Assembly (NCBI RefSeq): GCF_017114915.1
Contig: NZ_JAAUOE010000044.1
Coordinates: 1 to 37,463 of the forward strand
From: Pseudomonas frederiksbergensis
GTDB lineage: Bacteria > Pseudomonadota > Gammaproteobacteria > Pseudomonadales > Pseudomonadaceae
DNA length: 37,463 nt
Reading direction: 5' to 3'
Notes under the pieces: model-generated
What the model was told of the DNA's origin: nothing
The model's input: the letters and a program-made list of their open reading frames with translations, nothing else
The model's database searches: none
Shown here: piece after piece, positions 17,291 to 27,300 of the stretch
Layout: each line of letters starts with the position of its first letter
How positions within the stretch are numbered: the stretch's first letter is position 1
Translations under genes and position numbers: made by a program

Positions 17291-17581
17291 TTAGTGGTCG
17301 TGATTGCAATCCGGGCCGTGGACGTGGTCCTCGTCGTCACTGATGTCGGCCGGTTCCATCTCCAGTTGCAGACTTACCAGATTAGTCGCCAACGGGCGCA
17401 GCAGCAGGTTGGCGTATTCAGCGTCCCCCTCTTCGACGTCCACGCCGATCAGCAGCTGGCCGCGGCCGTCCTGCTGGATCCACAGCTCTTTGCCTTGCCA
17501 CATGACCGCGACGCGGGTGCAGGACGTTTCCAGTTGCGTGCCGTCGGTGTCTTCAAGGATCAGCTGCAGGGTATCGCTCAT
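17291..17581 (-). CDS. Small conserved protein of the aru cluster with His/Asp-rich tail
   Basis: The 96-residue product corresponds by position and length to PA0900 of P. aeruginosa, sometimes labelled topoisomerase II without support. The body is a small, mostly beta domain (residues 1-75). The C-terminus is strongly acidic and His-rich (DDEDHVHGPDCNHDH), with four His and one Cys in the last 12 residues, a likely metal-binding tail. It lies between astB (25-base gap) and astE (12-base gap) in one operon. Function is unknown; a zinc-handling role for AstE is only a hypothesis. It shows no resemblance to any topoisomerase. Confidence 0.85.
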   Translation of the reverse strand: MSDTLQLILEDTDGTQLETSCTRVAVMWQGKELWIQQDGRGQLLIGVDVEEGDAEYANLLLRPLATNLVSLQLEMEPADISDDEDHVHGPDCNHDH

Positions 17582-17606
17582 GTAATTACGCTCTCATCTG
17601 GAGATA

Positions 17607-18953
17607 TCAATTGATCTGGAATGGATAAACCGCGCCCAGTTTAAGGATTTGCGTCAATTCATCCAGTGCCGTCCGGCACTCAAGCAACAATTGCGGATCC
17701 GCCAGATCGTTTTCGGTCATGCGGTCGCGGTAGTGCTTGTCGACCCATTCGGTCAATGTGCCGTACAACGGAGCCGTCATGATAACCCCTTGGTTGACGG
17801 CCGCCAGTTCGGTTTCGTTGAGTGCGACGCGTAACCGCAGGCAAGCCGGGCCACCACCGTTCTGCATGCTCTGCTTGAGATCGAACACCTTCACTTCGCG
17901 GATCAGACCGCCAGAGCTGGTCAGGCCTTGCAGGTATTGCCAGACACGCTCGTTGCCACGGCATTCTTCCGGCACGATCAACAGCATGGAGCCGTCGGGA
18001 CGCGACAGCAGCTGGCTATTGAACAGGTAGGAACGTACCGCGTCTTCCACGGTGACCGCGGAACGCGGTACGCAGATCGACTGAAATTTCCCACCGACTT
18101 TTGCGAGTTTGCCTTGCAGTTCAGCGAGCATCCGGTCGGTATCGAGGAAGGCATCCTCGTGATAGAACAACACCTCGCCGTTACCCACCGCGATCACGTC
18201 GTTGTGGAACACGCCCTGATCGATCACCGAAGGGTTCTGCTGGGCGTACACCACGCCGTCATCGCTCAGACCGTGCAGACGCGCAACCGCCTGGGAGGCT
18301 TCGAGGGTCTGGCGCGCCGGGTACTTCTGCGGTGCCGGGTAACGGGTGTCGAACGCGCTGCGACCGAACACGAAAAACTCGACACCGGCTTCACCGTAGT
18401 CACGGCAGAAACGCGTGTGGTTGGCCGCACCTTCGTCACCGAACTGTGCGACGGCCGGCAACGCGGCGTGATGAGCAAAGTGTTTCTGATCGGCGAACAT
18501 CGCCCCCAGCACGCGACTGGTGGTCGGGTGTTCGATGCTGCGGTGGTATTTGCAGTTCAGGTTGGCGGCGGTGAAATGCACGCGACCATCCGCGGTGTCG
18601 GCGCCCGGGCTGACCGTGGCGGCGTTGGCCACCCACATGCTCGACGCCGAGCAATTGGCAACCAGCAGCGGCATGGCCTCTTTGGCGGCGCGCTCGATCA
18701 CCTGGGCATCGGTGCCGCTGAAACCCAACCGGCGCAATGCAGCCACATCCGGACGCTCTTGTGGCGCTAAAACACCTTGCTGAAAGCCCATTTCCATCAG
18801 CGCTTTCATCTTCGCCAGGCCTTGCAGCGCGGCTTCCTTCGGATTGGAAGATTGCTGGCTGTTGCTCTGGGAGGCGACGTTGCCGTAAGACAGGCCGCCG
18901 TAGTTATGGGTCGGCCCCACTAGACCGTCGAAATTGACTTCATAGGATTTCAT
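17607..18953 (-). CDS. astB: N-succinylarginine dihydrolase AstB/AruB
   Basis: The 448-residue product begins MKSYEVNFDGLVGPTHNYGG and has the amidinotransferase-fold catalytic residues Glu174 (FGDEGAANHT), His250 (GVFHNDV) and Cys371 (GGGPACLRLRV), equivalent to E174, H248 and C365 of E. coli AstB. It converts N-succinylarginine to N-succinylornithine, two ammonia and CO2, the second AST step. GGAG sits eight bases before the ATG. A palindromic repeat lies just upstream, between it and astD, so it may be transcribed less strongly than the genes before it. Confidence 0.97.
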   Translation of the reverse strand: MKSYEVNFDGLVGPTHNYGGLSYGNVASQSNSQQSSNPKEAALQGLAKMKALMEMGFQQGVLAPQERPDVAALRRLGFSGTDAQVIERAAKEAMPLLVANCSASSMWVANAATVSPGADTADGRVHFTAANLNCKYHRSIEHPTTSRVLGAMFADQKHFAHHAALPAVAQFGDEGAANHTRFCRDYGEAGVEFFVFGRSAFDTRYPAPQKYPARQTLEASQAVARLHGLSDDGVVYAQQNPSVIDQGVFHNDVIAVGNGEVLFYHEDAFLDTDRMLAELQGKLAKVGGKFQSICVPRSAVTVEDAVRSYLFNSQLLSRPDGSMLLIVPEECRGNERVWQYLQGLTSSGGLIREVKVFDLKQSMQNGGGPACLRLRVALNETELAAVNQGVIMTAPLYGTLTEWVDKHYRDRMTENDLADPQLLLECRTALDELTQILKLGAVYPFQIN

Positions 18954-18987
18954 CAGCGAGGCTCCACGAGAATCTGTTGTTATAGGC

Positions 18988-19120
18988 TGTAGCAGCTGCC
19001 GAAGGCTGCGTTCGGCTGCGCAGCAGCCGCAATTAAACTATCCCCGATTCTGATCCAGAATCACGGTGTACCCATTTACGACTGCTTCGCAGTCGAACGC
19101 AGCCTTCGGCAGCTGCTACA
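18988..19120. repeat. Long inverted repeat between astD and astB (REP pair)
   Basis: A 27-bp arm beginning TGTAGCAGCTGCCGAAGGCT (18988-19014) is repeated exactly inverted at 19094-19120. Shorter inner palindromes (GGCTGCGCAGCAGCC and CGACTGCTTCGCAGTCG) lie between. The two REP-like units form a REPIN-type cruciform of 133 bp, placed within the operon between astD and astB. Confidence 0.93.
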
Positions 19121-19130
19121 AGGGTCGGTC

Positions 19131-20597
19131 TTACGACATGCGCACGCCTGGAGTCAGTGCGCTCGGCAAGGTCAGGCTCGGAGTTTCCAGCGAGGCCACC
19201 GGGTACGCGCAGTAATCCGCGGCGTAGTAGGCGCTGGCGCGATGGTTGCCCGAGGCGCCGACACCGCCGAATGGCGCGCTGCTCGCCGCACCGGTCAGCT
19301 GCTTGTTCCAGTTGACGATACCGGCGCGGCTTTCCAGCCAGAACTGCTGATAACGCGCTTCGGAGTCCGACAACAGACCGGCCGCCAGGCCATAGGCGGT
19401 GTCGTTGGCTTCAGCGATCGCCGCTTCAAAATCAGCGTAGCGGATCACTTGCAGCAGCGGACCGAACAGCTCTTCGTCCGGGCGATCGGCAACCGCTGTC
19501 ACGTCCAGGATGCCAGGGGTCAGCAAGGCGGCTTGAGCCTGAGGCTGAGTCATTTCCAAAAGCGCCACGGCGCCGTTGGCCAGCAGATGTTCTTGCGCAT
19601 CCATCAGCGCTTTCGCCGCGCCGAGGGAAATCACCGAGCCCATGAACGGTGCCGGTTGCTGATCGAACGCACCGACATCGATGGTCGAGCTGACCGCCAC
19701 CAGACGCGCCAGCAGCGTGTCGCCCCAGGCGCCTTGCGGCACCAGCAAGCGGCGGGCACAGGTGCAACGCTGACCGGCAGAAATGAACGCCGACTGAATG
19801 ATGGTGTAAACGGCGGCATCGAGGTCCGCGACCTGATCCACCACCAGCGGGTTGTTACCGCCCATTTCCAGCGCGAGGATCTTGTCCGGACGACCGGAAA
19901 ACTGCTTGTGCAGATGATTGCCGGTGCGGCTGGAACCGGTGAAAAACAGACCGTCGATGCCCGGGTTCGCCGCCAGGGCGATACCGGTTTCGCGAGCGCC
20001 TTGCAGCAGGTTCAGCACGCCGGCCGGCAGACCGGCTTCGATCCAGCACTTGACCGTCAGTTCGGCGACTTTCGGCGTCAGTTCGCTGGGTTTGAACAGC
20101 ACACTGTTACCGGCCAACAGCGCCGGCACGATGTGACCGTTCGGCAAGTGACCGGGGAAGTTGTAAGGACCGAATACTGCCACTACGCCGTGCGGCTTGT
20201 GACGCAATACAGCGGTGGCGTCGCCCAGCGGGCCGCTCTTCTCGCCGGTCCGTTCGCGGTAGCTCTGCACCGAGATGGCAATCTTGTTGACCATGCTGGT
20301 GACTTCAGTCGCCGCTTCCCACAGGGGTTTGCCGGTTTCTTCACCGATGGTGCGAGCCAGTTCGTCGGCGTGACTCTTCAGCGCGGCGGCAAAAGCCTCC
20401 AGCACGCTAATGCGCTCTTCGAGGGTTCGACGAGCCCAGCCCGGGAACGCTTGACGCGCAGCCTGCACCGCCGACTCGACCTGAGCGGCGGTGGCGCCTT
20501 CACCGGCCCACAGCACTTGCTGGGTCACCGGGTTGACCGATTGAAAGCTTTCACCCTGACCGGTCAGCCATTCACCGGCGATGTATAGCGAATTCAT
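19131..20597 (-). CDS. astD: N-succinylglutamate 5-semialdehyde dehydrogenase AstD/AruD
   Basis: The 488-residue aldehyde dehydrogenase has Asn146 in PYNFPGH, the catalytic Glu244 in LEMGGNN and the nucleophile Cys278 in SAGQRCTC. It oxidises succinylglutamate semialdehyde to succinylglutamate with NAD+, the fourth AST step. Its ATG overlaps the TAA of aruG by one base (TAATG), so the two are translationally coupled; the Shine-Dalgarno GGGAG lies inside aruG. Length and synteny match aruD (PA0898). Confidence 0.97.
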   Translation of the reverse strand: MNSLYIAGEWLTGQGESFQSVNPVTQQVLWAGEGATAAQVESAVQAARQAFPGWARRTLEERISVLEAFAAALKSHADELARTIGEETGKPLWEAATEVTSMVNKIAISVQSYRERTGEKSGPLGDATAVLRHKPHGVVAVFGPYNFPGHLPNGHIVPALLAGNSVLFKPSELTPKVAELTVKCWIEAGLPAGVLNLLQGARETGIALAANPGIDGLFFTGSSRTGNHLHKQFSGRPDKILALEMGGNNPLVVDQVADLDAAVYTIIQSAFISAGQRCTCARRLLVPQGAWGDTLLARLVAVSSTIDVGAFDQQPAPFMGSVISLGAAKALMDAQEHLLANGAVALLEMTQPQAQAALLTPGILDVTAVADRPDEELFGPLLQVIRYADFEAAIAEANDTAYGLAAGLLSDSEARYQQFWLESRAGIVNWNKQLTGAASSAPFGGVGASGNHRASAYYAADYCAYPVASLETPSLTLPSALTPGVRMS

Positions 20598-21622
20598 TAT
20601 TTCGACTCCCGAGCAGCAGACAACGCAACGGCGCGCACTTGATCGCCAGCGTTGAGTTGAAGACGTTTGGCGGTCAGCGGATCGACCACCAGAGTGCCAG
20701 CGGCGAAGCGTGCTGGCGCAGCAGTGATCCGGCAGTCTTCGCGCTTGCGGTTATGAATCAGGAATGGCGTGGCGTCGTCACCCGGGGTGCCGATGGCCAG
20801 CACCAGCGCCTGGCTGTCGCGCACTGCGCGGATCTTGGCGGTTTCGCACTCCACCGCAGGACCTGCGTCGAAGATGTCGACGTAGCCTTGGTAACTGAAA
20901 CCTTCACTCTTGAGCATCGCCAGGGCCGGCTCGGTGTCCGGATGAACCTGGCCGATCACGTTGCGCGCGCCTTCCGACAGGAAGCAGGTGTACAGCGGGA
21001 ATTTCGGCATCAGCTCGGCGATGAATGCCTTGTTGCCCACACCCGTCAGGTAATCGGCCTGGCTGAATTCCATCTTGAAGAAGTGCCGACCCAGGCTTTC
21101 CCAGAACGGCGAACGGCCCGAGGCGTCGGACACGCCGCGCATCTCGGCGATGATCTTGTTGCCGAACAGTTGCGGGAATTCGGCGATGAACAGCAGCCGC
21201 GCCTTGGCCAGCATGCGGCCGTTGAGGCCCGTGCGGTAATCGGCGTGGAGGAACAGCGAGCACAGTTCAGAGTTGCCGGTCAGGTCGTTGGCCAGGAACA
21301 GTGTCGGGATTTCGCGATAGATGTTCAGCTCTTGCGAGGCGCTGACCGTCAGGCCCACCCGGAAGTTGTACCACGGCTCACGCAGGCCGACGGCGCCGGC
21401 AATGGCGGAAATACCCACCACGCGACCGTTGTCGTCTTCAAGCACGAACAGGTAATCCGCATCGCCCCGCCCGGCTTCGCCGCGAAAGGTCTTCTCGGCC
21501 CAGCCAACCCGGTGGGTCAGGCGCTCTTCATTGGCCGGCAAGGTGGTCAGGCCGGTGCCGGTGCTGCGGGCCAGGTCGATCAGAGCGGGTAAATCGCTGC
21601 TGCGTACGGGACGAACGATCAT
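20597..21622 (-). CDS. aruG: Arginine/ornithine N-succinyltransferase subunit beta, AruG
   Basis: The 341-residue product begins MIVRPVRSSDLPALIDLARS and is an AstA-family acyltransferase with GNAT-like core segments (YLFVLEDDNGRVVGISAI and REPWYNFRVGL). With AruF it forms the heteromeric enzyme that transfers succinyl from succinyl-CoA to arginine or ornithine, the first AST step. Enterobacteria have one AstA; two paralogous subunits are typical of Pseudomonas. GAGGAGATAGC precedes the start. It lies 74 bases after aruF and overlaps astD. Confidence 0.96.
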   Translation of the reverse strand: MIVRPVRSSDLPALIDLARSTGTGLTTLPANEERLTHRVGWAEKTFRGEAGRGDADYLFVLEDDNGRVVGISAIAGAVGLREPWYNFRVGLTVSASQELNIYREIPTLFLANDLTGNSELCSLFLHADYRTGLNGRMLAKARLLFIAEFPQLFGNKIIAEMRGVSDASGRSPFWESLGRHFFKMEFSQADYLTGVGNKAFIAELMPKFPLYTCFLSEGARNVIGQVHPDTEPALAMLKSEGFSYQGYVDIFDAGPAVECETAKIRAVRDSQALVLAIGTPGDDATPFLIHNRKREDCRITAAPARFAAGTLVVDPLTAKRLQLNAGDQVRAVALSAARESK

Positions 21623-21696
21623 GCTATCTCCTCAAACGGGCCGCTTGCGCCACCCGTGAAACTCGCTGCTTTACTAAGCATTCTTTAAAGCAGGCG

Positions 21697-22716
21697 TTAA
21701 ACCGCCACCAGGCGCACGCTCGCACCTTCACCGACGCCCAAGGCTTCGGCCGCTTCAAGGTCCAGGGTCACGGGTTTGCCCGGCGCGTAATCGAGCTCGA
21801 GCAACACGGCGCGGTAATCCTGCAACTGGGCGTTGGCCACCAGATACTGACGACCGGCCCCCTTGACCGGCTCACCGATTTTCACCGGCACCACACGGCT
21901 CTGGGCAATCGAACGGATCCCCGAGACGCGGGCATGCAGGGTCGGGCCACCGTCGAAAATGTCGATGTAGTGATCGGTCTCGAAGCCTTCGCGCATCAGG
22001 ATGTCGAACGTGATCTGTGCCCGTGGATGCACCTGGCCCATCGCCTCTTGAGCGGAGTCCGGTAGCAACGGCACGTAGATCGGGTAATGCGGCATCAGCT
22101 CGGCCAGGAACGTGCGGCTTTTCAGGCCGCACAGACGCTCGGCTTCGGCGTAGTTGAGATCGAAGAAGTTGCGACCGATGGCATCCCAGAACGGCGAGTC
22201 GCCATTTTCGTCGCTGTAACCGACGATCTCGGTGACCACCGAATCGGCAAAACGCTCCGGATGGCTGGCGACGAACAGCAAACGACCACGGGAGTTGAGT
22301 TCCGCCCAAGGCGACCCCACCAGCTCACGCTGCACGTAGAAACTGGTCAGCAAACTGTTGCCGGTCAGGTCGTGGCATTGCGAAAGCACGTGGATCTTGT
22401 TGTGGATCTTCAGCTCGCGGGAGGCGTGCACGAACGTTTCGTTACGAAAGCTGTAGAACGGCTCGGAATAACCGGCCGAAGCAACGATGGCCGAACAGCC
22501 GACCAGCTTGCCGGTGGCGGTATCTTCGAGGACGAAGAAGTAGCTCTCTTCACCGTTGAAGCTCACTTCGGCGGCGAACGAGGCTTCGCTTGCTGCGATT
22601 TTGTCGCTCAGGCGTTCAACGTCATCCGGCAAGGAAGTGACACCAATCGGGCTGTCCGCAGCCAGACGCTGTACCTCGCCCAGATCAGCCATTTGCGCGG
22701 GGCGCATCACCAGCAT
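21697..22716 (-). CDS. aruF: Arginine/ornithine N-succinyltransferase subunit alpha, AruF
   Basis: The 339-residue AstA paralogue starts MLVMRPAQMADLGEVQRLAA and aligns with AruG throughout (SYFFVLEDTATGKLVGCSAI, SEPFYSFRNE, HDLTGNSLLTSFYV). It is the alpha partner of the first AST enzyme. AAAGGAG precedes the ATG at good spacing. A strong terminator-like hairpin separates it from aruC upstream, so aruF-aruG may need read-through from aruC or a promoter of their own. Confidence 0.96.
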   Translation of the reverse strand: MLVMRPAQMADLGEVQRLAADSPIGVTSLPDDVERLSDKIAASEASFAAEVSFNGEESYFFVLEDTATGKLVGCSAIVASAGYSEPFYSFRNETFVHASRELKIHNKIHVLSQCHDLTGNSLLTSFYVQRELVGSPWAELNSRGRLLFVASHPERFADSVVTEIVGYSDENGDSPFWDAIGRNFFDLNYAEAERLCGLKSRTFLAELMPHYPIYVPLLPDSAQEAMGQVHPRAQITFDILMREGFETDHYIDIFDGGPTLHARVSGIRSIAQSRVVPVKIGEPVKGAGRQYLVANAQLQDYRAVLLELDYAPGKPVTLDLEAAEALGVGEGASVRLVAV

Positions 22717-22766
22717 GGTGTCACTCCTTTCTTAACATCAGGTTGGCGAATTGCGCCAACTCGGGG

Positions 22767-22791
22767 AAAAAAATGCCGGGCAGGCCCGGCA
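22767..22791 (-). terminator. Terminator between aruC and aruF
   Basis: On the minus strand TGCCGGG and CCCGGCA pair around a four-base loop and run directly into seven T. It lies 58 bases beyond the aruC stop codon and should uncouple part of aruC transcription from the genes behind it. Confidence 0.88.
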
Positions 22792-22848
22792 CAGGAAAAA
22801 ATCTCAACGCCCATCTATTACGATAGGCGCTGAGGAGCACTGTACGAA

Positions 22849-24069
22849 TCAGGCTTGCGTCAGTTTGGCCACGGCGCGTTCGAAGCGGTCCAGACCGGCC
22901 TCGATATCCGCGTCTTCAACCACCAGGCTTGGCGCGAAACGAATCACGTCCGGGCCGGCTTGCAGAATCATCAGGCCTTCACGCTCGGCGGCGTTGAAGA
23001 TGTCCTTGGCTTTGCCTTTCCAGGCATCGGCCAGCACGCAACCGAGCAACAGACCCAGGCCACGGACCTGAGTGAAGAGGCCGTATTTCTCGCCGATCTG
23101 CTCAAGACGGGTCTTGAACTTGTCGTGCTTGGCTTTGACGCCGTTCAGCACTTGGGGCGTGTTGATCACGTCGATCACCGCTTCAGCGACCGCGCAGGCC
23201 AGCGGGTTGCCGCCGTACGTGGTGCCGTGGGTGCCGACGACCAGGTGTTTGGCCAGGTCTTCGGTGGTCAGCATCGCGGCGATCGGGAAACCGCCACCCA
23301 GGCTCTTGGCGCTGGTCAGGATGTCCGGGGTCACGCCGTAATGCATGTAGGCGAACAACTCGCCGCTGCGGCCCATGCCGGTCTGGACTTCGTCGAACAC
23401 CAGCAGCGCGTTGTGCGCATCGCACAGTTCACGGGCGCCTTGCAGGTACGACAGCTCGGCCGGCAGTACGCCGCCTTCGCCCTGGATCGGCTCCAGAACC
23501 ACCGCGCAGGTCTTGTCGGAAACAGCGGCTTTCAGCGCGGCCAGATCGTTGTAAGGCACGTGAGTGATGCCGGTGATCTTCGGACCGAAGCCGTCGGAGT
23601 ACTTCGACTGGCCACCGACGTTCACGGTGAACAGGGTACGGCCGTGGAAGCTGTTGAGCGCGGCAACGATTTCGTACTTCTCGGTACCGAAACGGTCATG
23701 GGCCACGCGACGGGCCAGCTTGAAGGCGGCCTCGTTGGCTTCGGCGCCGGAGTTGCAGAAGAACACACGCTCGGCAAACGTGGCGTCGACCAGCTTATGG
23801 GCCAGGCGCAAGGCCGGCTCATTGGTGAACACGTTGGACACGTGCCACAGCTTGTTCGCCTGCTCGGTCAATGCAGCGACCAGCGCCGGATGCGCATGGC
23901 CCAATACGTTAACGGCAATCCCGCCGGCGAAGTCGATCAGCTCGCGGCCAGACTGGTCCCAGACACGGGAACCGGCGCCACGCACTGGAATGAAAGCGGC
24001 TGGCGCGTAGTTGGGAACCATTACCTGGTCAAAATCGGCGCGTTCTACCGCAGCGTGCTCAACGGACAT
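22849..24069 (-). CDS. aruC: Succinylornithine / acetylornithine aminotransferase AruC
   Basis: The 406-residue class III PLP aminotransferase has Lys255 in LTSAKSLGGGFP as the Schiff-base lysine and Asp226 in LLVFDEVQTGMGR as the pyridine-nitrogen partner. NSGAEANEAA binds phosphate. It transaminates N-succinylornithine in arginine catabolism (third AST step) and usually also acetylornithine in synthesis. Synteny with aruFG and divergence from argD by position give the AruC name. AGGAG precedes the ATG, and the leader holds a six-base-pair hairpin (24092-24110). It is the first gene of the aru run and the expected point of ArgR control. Confidence 0.96.
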   Translation of the reverse strand: MSVEHAAVERADFDQVMVPNYAPAAFIPVRGAGSRVWDQSGRELIDFAGGIAVNVLGHAHPALVAALTEQANKLWHVSNVFTNEPALRLAHKLVDATFAERVFFCNSGAEANEAAFKLARRVAHDRFGTEKYEIVAALNSFHGRTLFTVNVGGQSKYSDGFGPKITGITHVPYNDLAALKAAVSDKTCAVVLEPIQGEGGVLPAELSYLQGARELCDAHNALLVFDEVQTGMGRSGELFAYMHYGVTPDILTSAKSLGGGFPIAAMLTTEDLAKHLVVGTHGTTYGGNPLACAVAEAVIDVINTPQVLNGVKAKHDKFKTRLEQIGEKYGLFTQVRGLGLLLGCVLADAWKGKAKDIFNAAEREGLMILQAGPDVIRFAPSLVVEDADIEAGLDRFERAVAKLTQA

Positions 24070-24375
24070 CGGAGTCTCCTGATGAGGAACACTCGCCTGA
24101 AACTGGCGAGCTTGGTGAGGATTGTAAGGACAGTTTTCAGCCCGGCCTTGCCGCCAAGCGACAACTTCTTATAGCGCAAACACCGGTTTTTCCCGGGTTT
24201 ACGGCAATGCGACAAATAGGGTCGCAAAGGCGCAGTTTAAACTGTCGCCGACAATTGCAGCAGGCCCGTCAGCATATCAATTCCAGAAGCTGTCCCTGCC
24301 ATACATATGTACCGCACCTCGCTTTGCGCATTTTGATTTGCTTGGCGTTTCTACAGACGTTCAAGGATTCACCCC
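24070..24375. promoter_or_regulatory. Shared intergenic region of aruC and the giant LRR gene
   Basis: 306 bases between divergent starts. It must hold the aruC promoter and the start signals of the rightward giant gene, whose Shine-Dalgarno is AAGGA at 24363-24367. One ArgR-type half-site is visible at 24199-24214. A second, poorer TGTCGG/TGTCGC inverted motif is at 24243-24253. No confident -35/-10 pair was found on either strand. Confidence 0.5.
24199..24214 (-). promoter_or_regulatory. Candidate ArgR half-site upstream of aruC
   Basis: Read on the minus strand the site is TGTCGCATTGCCGTAA, an exact fit to the half-site rule TGTCGC-N8-AA reported for P. aeruginosa ArgR. It lies 130 bases upstream of the aruC start. 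A second half-site at the expected direct-repeat spacing is not evident. Confidence 0.5.
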
Positions 24376-27300
24376 ATGCAAACATCGACCGGGCAACCGC
24401 CTGTTGTCACGCCCCAGGACGGTCCTGCACCGCTTAATCCTGCGTCACACTATGAGCCGCTCAGCAATGCCATCCCCGAATGGCTTGGCAAGGCCTCCTC
24501 TACCCGGCGCGAAGCGCTGAAGAACAGCCGGCGCCCTGTCGCCGACAGGATCAAGGCCGCGCCGCGGGCGCAGCACGATGAGTTGAGAGCCGCCATCGCC
24601 ACCCACATGACGGCACAGAACACTGTCGATCAGACGCTGGAACACCTGCAAGACGCCAACGCCTTTGCCATACCTTTGCTCACAGCGGCGTTGAAGGAGC
24701 GATTTGGCGTGGACCTGGAGGTTACGCAAACCTTCCTGCGCCTCTACATACCCGTGACGACACCCGGTTTCCCGATCACCACCGGCACCCGAACCTGGAC
24801 GGTATCGATGGTGGAAGCGGCGCTGCACAACTTCGAAGAGAAGGAAACCCGCGAAGATGCCTACGAAACCGGTTCGTCCTTTATCACCAAGCCGTCCCCG
24901 ACAGGGCAATTCGAGACGCTGGCGCAGGTCAATGCCAAAATCAGCATCCCGGCCTTCACCCGTCTGTGCCGGGAACTGGATATCGGTGCCCGCTACAAAA
25001 CCTGTCTTGAAGACAGTCTCGGCATCACCCATCCAGCCGTCGCCGCCGTCCTGCGCCCCAATGTCAAAGAGAGTCAGAAGGCCGCACTGAAGGCCGCCCT
25101 TCAACTGGCGCGGATGAACCGGGATATCGACGAGGACTATTTGCGCCTGATCAATGGCCTCCTCGACGGCTTGCAAGGCATGCGGGTGAACGGTCAGCCG
25201 TTGCTATGTCACGATTTGACGATGATGTCGGCCGCACTGACGGGCATCGTGGTTTTCGCACCGGATCTGGAGCAGTCAGGGGCATCGGCCCGGGTGGTGG
25301 CTTACGTACCGGATGACCCTGAGCATCCCGTCAAGGAATACGCTTCGTCCACCGAGATGATGAAAGAACTGACCCGCCAGTTGCGCTCGACCGACTACCA
25401 GCGTTTTTTCAGCCGTTTCGTGGCCCATGAGCAACGGGGGTATTTCTTCTCCGATCTGAACCGACGCCTGAGCCAGGTGACATGGCATAAGCCGCAAGCG
25501 GGAAGCCAGCTGCCCGCCTGGCGAGACACCCCCATCGACAAACCCAAATTGCAGTTTGCCGTCACCCCCATCACCACAGAACTGTGGGAACACCTCTATC
25601 AACGCAAACTGAACAAGATCCTCAATGATGCGGCGGTCATCGCGGTCTCCACCGCCACGGTTGACCGCAACGCCCGCTGGGCCCTCTGGGACTCCTTCGT
25701 CAAGGTGGCGTCATCGATCGTTGAAATCGCCTCGTTTATCGTGCTGCCTTTCGTGCCGTTTCTGGGCGAAATGATGATGGCTTATATGGCTTATCAGTTT
25801 CTCGACGAGGTTTTCGAGTCGGTGGTCGATTGGGCTCAAGGGCAGATGACAGAAGCCGGCGAACAGTTTTTCGCGGCATTGGAATCATTGATCCAGCTAG
25901 GGGCTTTCGGGGGCGGCACCGCCATCGCCATGCAGGAGCTTCCAAAAGTACTGCCGGCCAGCGTCGTGTCATTCCTCGATCGGTTCCAGCCCGTCAAACT
26001 GCGCAACGGCAAAACCCTTTACTGGAAACCGGATCTGAAACCCTACGAACGTCAAGCCGTGCCCCCCAAAGGATCCACGCCAGACCATCAGGGTGTGCAC
26101 TGGCACCAAGGCAAGCAGCTGGTGACCATCGATCAGACCCATTACGCCGTCAGCCAGCATGCGCATCCCGGCAAGTTCGGCATCGAACACCCGACCCGGC
26201 CGGACGCTTACCAGCCGATCGTGCGCCATAACGGCGAAGGTGCGTTTTACACCGAGCTCGAACAGCCGCTGGAATGGGACACCGCCACTGCTTTGCGCCG
26301 CATCGGCCATGGCATGGAACCGTTTTCACCGGCCCGACGCGAGCGGATCCTCAAGGTCAGCGGCTACCCGGAAGATGCGCTGCGCAAAATGCACGTGAAC
26401 CAGGAACGCGTGCCGCCGCTGCTGGCCGACAGTATTCAGCGCTTCAAGATCGATCAGGACCTGCACGATTTCATCCATCAAATCGCCAGCGACAGGCCTG
26501 AGGATTACCTCAACGCGGATCCGTCGACCCAGCTGCGCCTTCTCAAGGAGCACAGCTTGTGGCCGAGCGATAAAAGACTGCGCTGGATCAACGACCAAGG
26601 GGGGACTGTCTGGGAATCCTCCACCGAGCAACATCTGCCGCTGACAGAGATTCGGCAGGACAGGCTGATCGACGGCGACTTGCTCAAGACGCTTCTACAG
26701 ACCCTCAGCCATTCAGAAATCAACACGCTGCTTGAAGAAGATTTCGGGCAGATGCTCGCCCTTGACGTGCGCACCCGCCGACTCAGAGCCAGGCTTGCGC
26801 AGATCGCCAGACAGCAGCGTACTTCGCTGTTCGAGCAACGCTATCAAACGCTTCAACAACGCGCTGAGCCCCTGGCCAGGAAAGTGGCCCTGCACGAGCC
26901 GCATTTGCCTGCCAGAATCACCGAGGAGCTGCTGAACACCGCCACCGGCTCCGAACTGCTGATGATCGGCAAAGGACAATGGCCGGAACGACAGCAGGAA
27001 CTGGCGCAACAGGCCCGACAGGAACTGCGCATCGCCCGCGCCTATGAAGGACTGGAACTGGACTCGGTGCGTAACCCGGACTCCGATACCCTGGCACTGC
27101 ACAGCCTCCAGCAATTGCCTGGCTGGTCGAAAGAGGTACGCCTCGAAGTCCGCGATCAATCCTTTGAGGGAAAGGTGCTCGACAGCACCGGACCGATAAA
27201 CGCTTCAGTGCAAAAAGTGCTGGTACGCAAATCCGACGGCACCTGGCAACCGTACGACCATCAGGGGCTGGAGCTGCATGCGCCGACGGATTTTTACACC

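Noticed and set aside
19242..20588. 448-codon frame antisense to astD
   Set aside because: Shadow frame; astD is supported by its catalytic residues and synteny.
22855..24174. 439-codon frame antisense to aruC
   Set aside because: Shadow frame over a certain aminotransferase gene.
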